Below are positions 26,015-34,478 of a stretch of 64,000 nucleotides of DNA, piece after piece (the stretch's first letter is position 1; each line of letters begins with the position of its first letter). A program made the position numbers and the translations under genes. The DNA is taken from assembly GCF_902460415.1 (NCBI RefSeq), contig NZ_CABPTY010000001.1, positions 180,655-244,654 on the forward strand, read 5' to 3'. Source of the DNA: Campylobacter_A concisus_Y (GTDB lineage Bacteria; Campylobacterota; Campylobacteria; Campylobacterales; Campylobacteraceae). The notes under the pieces are model-generated. The model worked only from the letters and a program-made list of their open reading frames with translations, did no database searches and had not been told where the DNA came from.

Positions 26015-26868
26015 TGAAGAAAATTTTTGCTCTTTTATTTTTTGTATTTTGCTTTTGTTTTGCCATAAATTTTAACGAGCAGATAAATGACGAGGCTCAA
26101 ATTTTCTCTAAAAATGAGAAAGCTGAGCTTTTAAACTTAGTGCAAAATTACGAGCAAAATAGCACGACACAAATTGCTATCGTGACGCTTAAATCACTAG
26201 AAAATAAAAGCATAGAAGAGATCTCTCTTGAGATAGCTAGAGACTATAAGCTGGGACAAAAACAAAGCAGTAATGGAGTGCTTTTAATAATCGCTCCAAA
26301 CGAGAGAAAAGTACGTATAGAAGTTGGTTATGGGCTTGAAGGCGTACTAACTGACGCTATTTCTAGCCAGATCATAAATGATGTGATAGTGCCAAAATTT
26401 AAGCAAGGAGATATGGGCGGTGGCGTCATAGAGGGCATAAGAGCCATCATAAAGGTAGCTAGTGGCGAAGAATTTGAAAGCGTGAGTGAAGATGAAGAGA
26501 TACCATTTGGAATAGTTGCCTTTTTTGCTGGCATGATCTCGTGTTTTATCTCTGGCTTTTTAGGTAAATTTTTTATGCGAGTTGGCTTTAGTGCGTGTTT
26601 TGCAGGGCTGATATCTACGGTATTTGAGCAATTTTTTGGCGTGCAAAATTACTTCATTGTCTTTGCTATTGTATTTGTAATATTTTTTATTATTTTAAAA
26701 AATGCCTTTAAAAAAAATACTCAAGGCAAAAATACACACAGTGGCTTCAGACGAGATAGATCAGACTCAAATAGCAGTGGCAGCGGCCATTCAAGCAGTT
26801 CAAGAGGTGGTGGCTTTAGTGGTGGCGGAGGCGGTTTTGGCGGAGGTGGGGCAAGTGGCAGCTGGTAA
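26011..26868 (+). CDS. TPM domain (YgcG-type) membrane protein
   Basis: 285 residues: signal peptide (about 1-17), then a periplasmic TPM domain (about 20-150) with QINDEAQIFSKNEKAEL, ALVTLK-type strand IAIVTLKSL and VGYGLEGVLTD. Membrane segments follow at about 165-180 and 205-228. The tail is a Ser/Gly-rich run ending in FGGGGASGSW, a hallmark of the YgcG/psb32 group. It is translationally coupled to lemA. The pair may act in envelope maintenance, but I see no direct evidence for a specific role. An alternative start is the second ATG at 26014. Confidence 0.9.
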   Translation: MMKKIFALLFFVFCFCFAINFNEQINDEAQIFSKNEKAELLNLVQNYEQNSTTQIAIVTLKSLENKSIEEISLEIARDYKLGQKQSSNGVLLIIAPNERKVRIEVGYGLEGVLTDAISSQIINDVIVPKFKQGDMGGGVIEGIRAIIKVASGEEFESVSEDEEIPFGIVAFFAGMISCFISGFLGKFFMRVGFSACFAGLISTVFEQFFGVQNYFIVFAIVFVIFFIILKNAFKKNTQGKNTHSGFRRDRSDSNSSGSGHSSSSRGGGFSGGGGGFGGGGASGSW

Positions 26869-26934
26869 AATTTCATCAAAGATTAGCTTGTAAAGCTCAA
26901 ACCCTTTAAAATATATAAAAATTTAGGAGCAAAG

Positions 26935-27618
26935 ATGCTAGCTGGCGAGCTACTTAAAAGCTATTTTGCTAAATTTGATCTGGTGGCGGTGCTTAGTAAA
27001 TTTTTAGAGCAAAGTCATTTTGATAAAGAAAAATTTCAAGCACTCAGGCTAGATAGCTTTAAAAGTTTGGACAAGAGCCAAAGAGTGGAGCTTTTTAAAA
27101 TAGCGGGCTTTAAAGCGCATCTTGACGCGAAATTTCAGGGCTTTTTGCGTGAGCTTATGCAAAGCAAGATCCTCGTTGTAAGTGGCGTGGAGTATAAATT
27201 TAGCGAGCTTGAAATTTACACCTGCTTTGATGCAAACACCTACAAAAGATCGTGCGAGGCGGGCGAAATTTACTTTCATAACTTTGGTTTTGACATCTCC
27301 TTTAAGAGCGAACCAGCACTTTATGGTGGCATCTTGGTAAGGAGTTTAAAGCCCTTAAATGAGCGCAATTTCATCTTTGGACCAAGAAAATGCGCCTTGC
27401 ATATCTTAAATAGCAAAATAAGTAATTTAAATTTTGATCTAAAAGAGGCTGATTTTAGAGATGATGAGGTCGCTTTTACGCCAAGGATTAGGTCGTTTAA
27501 AGATGAGAGTGAGCTTCAAAATGACGCTTTAAGGGCGGTTAGTGGCGAGTTTATAGAGGCCCTTGAAAGTGCAAAAGAGTATAAAAAAAGAGTTGAAAAT
27601 GCCTATAAAAAAGGGTGA
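26935..27618 (+). CDS. Uncharacterised protein, 227 residues
   Basis: I do not recognise a characterised family. There is no signal peptide or membrane helix, so it is probably cytoplasmic. The N-terminal third is helical and rich in Lys, Phe and Leu. The centre holds a beta-like segment (VSGVEYKFSELEIYTCFD, then AGEIYFHNFGFDISF, ALYGGILVRSL and FGPRKCALHIL). The pattern of a G-rich strand followed by RSLKPL and GPRK faintly resembles alkyladenine DNA glycosylases, but the expected catalytic context is not clear, so this is only a hint. A good ribosome site, TTAGGAGCAAAG, precedes the ATG, and codon use resembles its neighbours. Confidence 0.75.
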   Translation: MLAGELLKSYFAKFDLVAVLSKFLEQSHFDKEKFQALRLDSFKSLDKSQRVELFKIAGFKAHLDAKFQGFLRELMQSKILVVSGVEYKFSELEIYTCFDANTYKRSCEAGEIYFHNFGFDISFKSEPALYGGILVRSLKPLNERNFIFGPRKCALHILNSKISNLNFDLKEADFRDDEVAFTPRIRSFKDESELQNDALRAVSGEFIEALESAKEYKKRVENAYKKG

Positions 27619-27655
27619 AATTTATTTTTTTATCGGCTTTGAGGCTGAGAAATTT

Positions 27656-27685
27656 AGCCCCAAGCGTTTTGGCTAGCTTGGGGCT
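27656..27685. terminator. Bidirectional stem-loop
   Basis: Perfect 10-base arms AGCCCCAAGC / GCTTGGGGCT around a 10-base loop, lying between two convergent genes. Flanks are AAATTT on one side and TTTGG on the other. Confidence 0.7.
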
Positions 27686-27694
27686 TTGGTGATA

Positions 27695-28945
27695 TTATTT
27701 TATGACGGCTAGTTTGCCAGTGCCAGCGTTTTGATTTACCTCTTTTTGGACGTTTGAAGCTTCGAGGAGCTCAAATTTATATGTAGGCTCAAATGGCGGC
27801 TTAGTTAGCTTTTCGCAAATGCTGCCTTTTTTTGAAAGGTCTATGTTGCCGCTTTCAAAAATGGTGCCTTTGTTACACTTGTAGCTTATCTTGACACCAT
27901 TTGTAAAGTAGTTGTTTTGAGCGTATATTAGTGAGCCAAAGCGCACGCCAATGGCGTATTTTTGGTCATAGAAGCCATCTTTTGAGTCATAAAAGTTGTT
28001 ATAGACGTGCACCTTTGCATTGCGTGCCATAGGTAGGCGTTGCGCGCAGTTGTCAAAAACGTTATGAGCGACCGTTATAGTCCTTGTTTCGCTGCTGCCA
28101 TCAGAGTCTCTTGAGCCAATCAAAATCGTTTTGTCATGGTTTTCAAAGATGTTGTGCGAGATCGTGATAGCCACACTGTCTCCCTTGATGTCGCATAGTC
28201 CGTCGTAAGTCTGCCATTTGATAAGCTCTCCGCCTGCTAAATGCACATGACCAAGCTCGACCGTATCCTTAAAATGGCAGTGATCTACCCAGATGTTTTT
28301 GCTTGACTCTATGCTGACGCTATCATATTGCGCATTAAAGCCGTCATTTTTTTGTATATCTGGAAATGGATCAAAAGCATCTTCGATCAACATATTACGG
28401 ATCGCGATATTTTGGACATTTTTTAACAAAAGCGAGCCGCCTTTTATGCCTGAGTTTTCGCCTAAGCCGATTATTGTGGTGTTGCTAGTTACCGGCACTA
28501 CGATGAGCTTTTTGTACTCGTTGGCTAAATTTTTGCGAAGCGCTGCTAACTTTGGATCTTGCGAACCGTCTAAATTTGCACGGCATGAAGCGCCGTAAGC
28601 CTGCATAAATTTGGCATAAGAGCTAAACTCGCCACCGCTAATCTCACTTATAAATTTATCCAGCCCATCGCTATTGCCATTTTGTGGGATCTTGCCTTCG
28701 CTAAGGTCTATGAGCCCATCCACATAGATGACGTAACCACCCATTTGAGCGTATTTTACGAGCTCTTGCCTATCTTTTACGACGACTTCTTTACTCTCTT
28801 TGCCGACGTATCCGCCAAAATTTTGCTCTGCACCAATGCTAGCGTAACCAAAGGGCGAGTCGCTTGCTTTTATCTCGCCTGCTTGAGCTAGAGCACCAAA
28901 TGCAAATAACGAAGAAACGGCTAGAAACAATATCTTTTTAAACAT
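27695..28945 (-). CDS. Secreted pectate lyase, polysaccharide lyase family 1
   Basis: 416 residues with an N-terminal signal peptide (FKKILFLAVSSLFAFGALAQA). The PL1 parallel beta-helix motifs are all visible: IWVDHCHF, then DIKGDSVAITISHNIFENHDK with calcium-side acidic residues, TILIGSRDSDG, ITVAHNVFDNC, and RLPMARNAKVHVYNN. The last carries the R-x-P-x-x-R signature whose arginine is the catalytic base in PL1 lyases. These enzymes cut polygalacturonate by beta-elimination with calcium. The product would be exported to the periplasm or beyond. The gene is single, flanked by a terminator, and no pectin uptake or downstream catabolic genes are nearby, so the natural substrate is unclear. Confidence 0.88.
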   Translation of the reverse strand: MFKKILFLAVSSLFAFGALAQAGEIKASDSPFGYASIGAEQNFGGYVGKESKEVVVKDRQELVKYAQMGGYVIYVDGLIDLSEGKIPQNGNSDGLDKFISEISGGEFSSYAKFMQAYGASCRANLDGSQDPKLAALRKNLANEYKKLIVVPVTSNTTIIGLGENSGIKGGSLLLKNVQNIAIRNMLIEDAFDPFPDIQKNDGFNAQYDSVSIESSKNIWVDHCHFKDTVELGHVHLAGGELIKWQTYDGLCDIKGDSVAITISHNIFENHDKTILIGSRDSDGSSETRTITVAHNVFDNCAQRLPMARNAKVHVYNNFYDSKDGFYDQKYAIGVRFGSLIYAQNNYFTNGVKISYKCNKGTIFESGNIDLSKKGSICEKLTKPPFEPTYKFELLEASNVQKEVNQNAGTGKLAVIK

Positions 28946-29065
28946 CTTTAGCCTCCTAAATTTGGCTTTTTATTTTTGATCTTTTGTTAGAAAATCGCTG
29001 CCGAATTTTATTTTGGCTCATTAAATTTAGTGTAAGGCTTTTATAAATTTTTAGTAAAGTCAAAT

Positions 29066-30163
29066 TTATGCGAAAAATATCTCACTTTTTAGGCGAAGTA
29101 GGCATAGATAGGCGCTTAGCACGCTCTGCTCTCTAATGTAGTTGCGATCTCCTTTTAAAAGAAGCCTCTCAACCTCGATGTTACCGTCTTTATCTCCGGC
29201 TGCGACATATACCGTGCCAACTGGCTTGCTGGCTGTGCCCCCACCTGGTCCTGCTATACCGCTAATCGCAAGTGCAAAGTCCGTATTTGTAGTGCTTAGC
29301 GTGCCTTTTACCATTGCTTTTACGCAAGGCTCGCTCACGGCTCCGTAAGTATCTAAAATTTCATCCTCAACGCCCAGCCACTCGTGCTTTATGTGATTTG
29401 CATAAGTTACTAACGAGCCATCAAAGCTAGCCGAGATGCCGCCATATCTTGCAAATTTAGCTGCCGCCAGCCCAGCCGTGCAAGACTCGGCAAATGAAAT
29501 TTTAAGTCCCTTTTGTATGAGCCTTTTTGCTACAAATTCGATCGCATCTTTTTGCGGGATAAATTTTTGCGAAAATAGCGTTTTTACCCCTTGTAAAAAG
29601 CTCTCGATCTGACCAAATTTATTACTTTTTGCCCTTACTAGTATCAAATTTGGCAGGATCTGCGCAAGAGTGATATCGACCTCGTAAGTTTTAGCAAGTG
29701 GCAGCATGAGGATTCTAGCGCTATCAGTGTCGATGTCTATTAGATGAAAGTAGCTAAAATCAGGCTCGTACTTGACTAAAAACTCGCCTAGCTCTTCATT
29801 TGGATTGGCTTTTATGAGATTTATCTGGGCGTTATTTAGGCTGGCTAAGAAGCTATTTTTTGTGTAGTCTAAGCTATCTTTAAGCGCAAGTGTCGTGCTA
29901 TCTTTTAGCTCGAGCGAGCCCCCAGTTAGCGTCGCTACGATCTTTGCAGCGATGGCAAAATTTTCATCCGAGCCAAAAATGCTTACAAAGTCGTAATCTT
30001 TTGATAAATTTTCGATCATAAAAGGTAGCTCTTTGCTATTTTTTGGAGCAAAACTGACCACTCCAAGCTCGCCAAAATGATCCTCGTAGCTTTGAAAAAT
30101 GTAGTTTAGAAATTCTCTATTTATCTCAAGATCTTCGCCTATTATCAAGATACTTTGTCTCAT
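29066..30163 (-). CDS. CinA-family nicotinamide-nucleotide amidohydrolase
   Basis: A 365-residue protein. The C-terminal CinA domain (about 205-360) is well kept: SFAESCTAGLAAAKFARYGG, TYANHIKHEWLGV, YGAVSEPCVKAMV, and ISGIAGPGGGTASKPVGTVYVA. This domain deamidates NMN to nicotinate mononucleotide in pyridine nucleotide salvage. The N-terminal half sits where COG1058 (MoaB-like) normally lies, but the expected GGLGPT-type motif is replaced by FVSIFGSDENF, so the second activity of classical CinA may be lost. ATG at 30163 follows AAGGAGC. It is divergent from ileS. Confidence 0.85.
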   Translation of the reverse strand: MRQSILIIGEDLEINREFLNYIFQSYEDHFGELGVVSFAPKNSKELPFMIENLSKDYDFVSIFGSDENFAIAAKIVATLTGGSLELKDSTTLALKDSLDYTKNSFLASLNNAQINLIKANPNEELGEFLVKYEPDFSYFHLIDIDTDSARILMLPLAKTYEVDITLAQILPNLILVRAKSNKFGQIESFLQGVKTLFSQKFIPQKDAIEFVAKRLIQKGLKISFAESCTAGLAAAKFARYGGISASFDGSLVTYANHIKHEWLGVEDEILDTYGAVSEPCVKAMVKGTLSTTNTDFALAISGIAGPGGGTASKPVGTVYVAAGDKDGNIEVERLLLKGDRNYIREQSVLSAYLCLLRLKSEIFFA

Positions 30164-30187
30164 TTTTAAGCTCCTTTTTTTTGCCTC

Positions 30188-30193
30188 ATTATA
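30188..30193 (-). promoter_or_regulatory. -10 box for the cinA-family gene
   Basis: Minus-strand TATAAT about 25 bases before the ATG, in the short divergent region shared with ileS. Confidence 0.5.
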
Positions 30194-30226
30194 CTATTTT
30201 TCAGTGTGATTTAACCAGCACAGGTG

Positions 30227-30232
30227 TAAAAT
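30227..30232 (+). promoter_or_regulatory. -10 box for ileS
   Basis: TGTAAAAT, an extended -10 with TG two bases upstream, 28 bases before the ileS ATG; an AAGGTAAA ribosome site follows. Confidence 0.4.
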
Positions 30233-30259
30233 TAGCAAATTTTAAAATCAAGGTAAAAA

Positions 30260-33016
30260 ATGGACTACAAAGAGACACTTTTACTCCCAGAGACAAATTT
30301 CCCAATGCGCGGAAATCTTCCACAAAATGAACCACAAAGACTAAAATCATGGTACGAAGACCGCAAGGTTTACGAAAAAATGAAGAAAAACCGCCAAAAT
30401 GCGGCTAAAAATTTCAACATCCACGACGGCCCTCCGTATGCAAACGGCCACCTACACATCGGACATGCGCTAAATAAAATTTTAAAAGATATCATCACAA
30501 AAACGCACTATTTTTACGGCGAAAACGTCCGCTACGTGCCAGGCTGGGACTGCCATGGTTTGCCGATCGAGCAGCAAGTCGAAGTTAAGCTTGGCGATAA
30601 GAAAAAAGATCTTAGCAAGGTCGAGATCAGGGAGCTTTGCAGACAGCACGCGAGAGAATTTATAGATATCCAGCGCGATGAGTTTAAGACTCTTGGTATT
30701 ATCGGCGACTTTGAAAATCCATACATGACGATGAAATTTGAGTTTGAGGCTGACATCTACAAAGCACTTTGCGAGATCGCTAAAAAGGGCCTTTTGATAG
30801 AAAGAAGCAAGCCAGTTTATTGGAGCTGGGCGGCCAGATCGGCGCTAGCTGAAGCTGAGGTCGAGTACGAGGAGAAAGAGGACTACTCAATATATGTAGC
30901 CTTTGGTCTTGACAGCGACGCGCTAGAAAAGCTTGGTGTAAAAGAGGCAAGCGCAGTGATTTGGACGACCACGCCTTGGACACTTCCAGCAAATCAAGCC
31001 ATAAGCCTAAATCCAGATGAAATTTACGTCCTAACTGCTGAAAATTTGATTTTTGCAAAGCCACTACTTGAGAGTATCGTAGAAAGCGGACTAAGCAAGG
31101 GTGAGATCAAAAAAGAATTTAAAGCAAGTCTGCTTGAAAACGCTCACACGATAAATCCGCTAAACGGCAGACAATCTAAATTTTTACTAGGCGATCACGT
31201 TATGATGGACGGCGGTACTGGACTTGTTCATACAGCTCCAGGACACGGCGAGGACGACTACTATGTATGTTTGAAATATGGCTTTAGTGAAATTTTGATG
31301 CCAGTTGATGATGGTGGCTGCTACGATGAGAGCTTAAAACATCACGGACTATTTAGAAGCGACGTGGTAGACGAGTTTGTCGGTATGCATATCTTTAAAG
31401 CAAATGAGAAAATTTTAGAGCTACTTGGCAAAAATTTACTTAGCGTCTCTAAATTTAGACACTCTTATCCATTCTGCTGGAGAACGCATAAGCCTGTTAT
31501 TTACAGAGCTACAAAGCAGTGGTTCATCGCTATGGACGAGGCAAAACTAGGTGGAAAAACACTTAGACAAACAGCACGCGAGGAGCTTGAAAAGGTTAAA
31601 TTTTACCCAAGCGTGGGTATAAAAAGAATAGGCTCGATGATAGAAAATCGCCCAGACTGGTGCATCTCTCGTCAGCGTGACTGGGGCGTGCCGATCGCGT
31701 TTTTCAGAGACAAAGCGACAAAAGAAGTTATATTTGATAGTGAAATTTTAGACCACATCGCAGGCATTTTCAAAGAAAAAGGCGCTGATGCGTGGTGGGC
31801 GCTAAGTATAGACGAGCTGTTACCAAAAGGCTCAAGATACAAGTCTGAAAATTTAGAAAAAGTGATGGATATCCTTGACGTTTGGTTTGATAGTGGCTCG
31901 ACATGGCATGCGGTCTTGCAAAGCGATGAGTACGATGCTGGTAAATACCCTGCAAGCATGTATCTTGAGGGTTCAGATCAGCACAGAGGCTGGTTTCAAA
32001 GCTCACTTCTAGTAAGCACAGCTGTAAATTCTCACGCACCTTATGAGAGCATACTAACTCACGGCTTTACAGTCGATGCCAAGGGCGAGAAGATGAGTAA
32101 GAGTAAGGGCAATGTCATCGCTCCACAAGACGTGGCTAAGACTCATGGCGTCGAAATTTTACGCCTTTGGGTTGGTATGAGTGATTATTCAAGCGACCTA
32201 AAGATCAGCGAAGATATATTAAAACAAATAAGCGAGCAATACCGCAAAATTCGCAACACGATCCGCTTCTTGCTAGCAAACGTAAATGATCTTGAAAGCT
32301 TAAATACAGAGTTTAGCATCCTTGATAAATGGATATTAGCGCGCGCTAAAAAAGTCTTTGATGAAGCGAGTGCTTGCTTTAAAAACTACGACTTTTCAAA
32401 GGGTTTTAACATCCTTTTAAATTTCCTTTCAGCCGATCTTAGTGGCGTATATCTTGACGTTTGTAAAGATAGACTTTACTGCGATGCAAAGGACGCTCCA
32501 AGAAGAATATCAGCTCAAAGCGCGATGGCGATCATCACAAAGGCACTTTTGCCACTCATCGCTCCAACGCTTACTTACACCGTCGATGAGGTGATGGACT
32601 ACGCTCCAAAGATCATCAAAGGCGAGGCAAAAGACGCGTTTGACTTAGTCTATGAGCCGATCAAGTTTGACCTTAGTTTTGAAGATGAGCTGCTTTTTGC
32701 CAGCAGGGAGAAATTTAACGAGATCGTGGACGTTCTTAAAAAGGACAAAAAGATAAAATCAACCCTAGAGCTAAGCCTAGAGACCACAAACCATAACATC
32801 ACAAGCTACGACGAGCGCGAAGTGGCCGATCTTTACATGGTAAGCTCGGTTAAAGCTTACGATGATAGCGAGCCGTTAGCTGAGTTTGAGCTAGAGGGTG
32901 ATAAATTTAAGATCATGGCAAGCGAGCTTCATAAATGCCCAAGATGCTGGAAATTTAACGCTAGCAAAGAAGATGCGCTATGCCCAAGATGTGAAGAGGT
33001 CATAAGTGCTAAGTGA
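30260..33016 (+). CDS. ileS: Isoleucyl-tRNA synthetase
   Basis: A 918-residue class Ia synthetase that charges tRNA-Ile and edits mischarged valine. The HIGH motif appears as PYANGHLHIGHALNKI (about 56-71). The CP1 editing domain includes TTTPWTLPANQAI (about 236-248). KMSKS is intact in GEKMSKSKGN, and the C-terminal zinc knuckle has CPRCWKF and CPRCEEV. Length fits the bacterial type with C-terminal zinc domain. It heads a long plus-strand run; a tiny membrane ORF overlaps its last codons, then gatA. Confidence 0.98.
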   Translation: MDYKETLLLPETNFPMRGNLPQNEPQRLKSWYEDRKVYEKMKKNRQNAAKNFNIHDGPPYANGHLHIGHALNKILKDIITKTHYFYGENVRYVPGWDCHGLPIEQQVEVKLGDKKKDLSKVEIRELCRQHAREFIDIQRDEFKTLGIIGDFENPYMTMKFEFEADIYKALCEIAKKGLLIERSKPVYWSWAARSALAEAEVEYEEKEDYSIYVAFGLDSDALEKLGVKEASAVIWTTTPWTLPANQAISLNPDEIYVLTAENLIFAKPLLESIVESGLSKGEIKKEFKASLLENAHTINPLNGRQSKFLLGDHVMMDGGTGLVHTAPGHGEDDYYVCLKYGFSEILMPVDDGGCYDESLKHHGLFRSDVVDEFVGMHIFKANEKILELLGKNLLSVSKFRHSYPFCWRTHKPVIYRATKQWFIAMDEAKLGGKTLRQTAREELEKVKFYPSVGIKRIGSMIENRPDWCISRQRDWGVPIAFFRDKATKEVIFDSEILDHIAGIFKEKGADAWWALSIDELLPKGSRYKSENLEKVMDILDVWFDSGSTWHAVLQSDEYDAGKYPASMYLEGSDQHRGWFQSSLLVSTAVNSHAPYESILTHGFTVDAKGEKMSKSKGNVIAPQDVAKTHGVEILRLWVGMSDYSSDLKISEDILKQISEQYRKIRNTIRFLLANVNDLESLNTEFSILDKWILARAKKVFDEASACFKNYDFSKGFNILLNFLSADLSGVYLDVCKDRLYCDAKDAPRRISAQSAMAIITKALLPLIAPTLTYTVDEVMDYAPKIIKGEAKDAFDLVYEPIKFDLSFEDELLFASREKFNEIVDVLKKDKKIKSTLELSLETTNHNITSYDEREVADLYMVSSVKAYDDSEPLAEFELEGDKFKIMASELHKCPRCWKFNASKEDALCPRCEEVISAK

Positions 33017-33110
33017 GCCAGTAAGCGCAACTATCATAGTTGCAACGATCGCTGTGGTGGTCGTTGCTAGCTTGTTTAGTATATTTTTGGTTAATAAATT
33101 TAAAGGATAA
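33006..33110 (+). CDS. 34-residue single-pass membrane peptide between ileS and gatA
   Basis: GTG at 33006 overlaps the end of ileS and opens a frame of 34 residues: a short polar start (LSEPVSA), a strongly hydrophobic helix (about residues 8-27, rich in Val, Ile and Ala) and a basic end (NKFKG). It ends 5 bases before the gatA GTG. The C. jejuni genome also has a small ORF between ileS and gatA, which argues that this is a real gene. Function unknown; the start could be elsewhere. Confidence 0.55.
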   Translation: MLSEPVSATIIVATIAVVVVASLFSIFLVNKFKG

Positions 33111-33115
33111 AAATA

Positions 33116-34474
33116 GTGGTAACTTTGAAAGAAGCTTTAAAATTTTCAGCTGAAGAGATAAAAGATTTACGAGCTGAGCTTGAGGCAAAGATCATAAAAG
33201 AAAAAGAGCTTGGCGCTTATGTTGAGCAGCTAGCAAATTTAGAGATCGCAAAACTAGGCGAGGGCGTGCCTATCGCTATAAAAGACAACATTCAAGTAAA
33301 AGGCTGGAGTGTCACGTGTGCCTCAAAAATTTTACAAGGCTACGTAGCACCTTATAATGCAACCGTAATAGAAAAGCTACTTAGCAAAAATTTAGCTCCA
33401 TTTGGCCGCACAAATATGGACGAATTTGCTATGGGAAGCACGACTGAGAGCTCATTTTACGGCAAAACACTAAACCCACTAAATCACGCTCACGTACCAG
33501 GCGGCAGTAGCGGTGGCTCAGCAGCAGCAGTCGCAGCTGGCCTTGCAGTAGCCGCACTTGGTAGCGATACTGGTGGCTCGATTCGCCAGCCAGCGGCATT
33601 TTGTGGATGCGTAGGGCTCAAGCCAACTTATGGCAGAGTGAGTAGATACGGCCTTGGCGCGTATTCAAGCAGCCTTGATCAAATAGGTCCGATCGCTCAA
33701 AACGTAGAAGATGCAGCCATTTTATATGACGCGATCGCTGGACATGACCCAAAAGATAGCACAAGCGCAGATGTACCGTTTGTGAGCGTTAGCGACAAGA
33801 TAGATGGCAACAAAAAGCTAAAAATTTGTGTCATCAAAAACTACGTCGAAAACGCAAGCGAGCAGACAAAAGTCGCTTTAAATTTAGCAATCGAGAAGCT
33901 AAAATCACACGGTCACAGCGTAACTTACACAAATTTTGAAGACTCAAAATACGACGTCGCAACCTACTACATAATAGCAACCGCAGAGGCAAGCGCAAAT
34001 TTAAGCCGCTACGATGGCGTAAGATACGGCAGACGCGCAGATGCTAGAAATTTAAAAGAGCTATATATAAACTCACGCTCTGAAGGCTTTGGTGAAGAGG
34101 TAAAAAGAAGAATTTTGCTTGGTACGTTTGTATTAAGTAGCGGATATTACGATGCTTACTACATCAAAGCGCAAAAAGCAAGAGCGCATATAAAAGCTCA
34201 ATACGAGAAAATTTTAGAAGAAAATGATCTTATCTTCATGCCAGTTGCTCCAAGCACAGCCTATAAATTTGGAGCACACAGTGATCCGCTTCAAGCCTAT
34301 CTAAGCGACATCTACACGATCAGCGTAAATTTAGCAGGCCTACCAGCTATCTCTGTGCCAGTTGGCAAAGATGATCAAAATTTAAACGTGAGCGCCCAGC
34401 TCATCGCAAAAGCGTGGGACGAACAGACCTTGATAAATGGTGCTAAGAGCCTAGAAAATTTAATAAAAGGATAA
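33116..34474 (+). CDS. gatA: Aspartyl/glutamyl-tRNA amidotransferase subunit A
   Basis: A 452-residue amidase subunit of GatCAB, which frees ammonia from glutamine to correct Glu-tRNA-Gln and Asp-tRNA-Asn. The Ser-cisSer-Lys triad is visible: Lys in PIAIKDNIQV, cis-Ser in GGSSGGSAAAV, and nucleophile Ser in GSDTGGSIRQPAAFCG. GTG start after AAGGATAAAA. guaB follows after 4 bases. GatB and GatC are not in this window. Confidence 0.97.
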   Translation: MVTLKEALKFSAEEIKDLRAELEAKIIKEKELGAYVEQLANLEIAKLGEGVPIAIKDNIQVKGWSVTCASKILQGYVAPYNATVIEKLLSKNLAPFGRTNMDEFAMGSTTESSFYGKTLNPLNHAHVPGGSSGGSAAAVAAGLAVAALGSDTGGSIRQPAAFCGCVGLKPTYGRVSRYGLGAYSSSLDQIGPIAQNVEDAAILYDAIAGHDPKDSTSADVPFVSVSDKIDGNKKLKICVIKNYVENASEQTKVALNLAIEKLKSHGHSVTYTNFEDSKYDVATYYIIATAEASANLSRYDGVRYGRRADARNLKELYINSRSEGFGEEVKRRILLGTFVLSSGYYDAYYIKAQKARAHIKAQYEKILEENDLIFMPVAPSTAYKFGAHSDPLQAYLSDIYTISVNLAGLPAISVPVGKDDQNLNVSAQLIAKAWDEQTLINGAKSLENLIKG

Positions 34475-34478
34475 AAAT

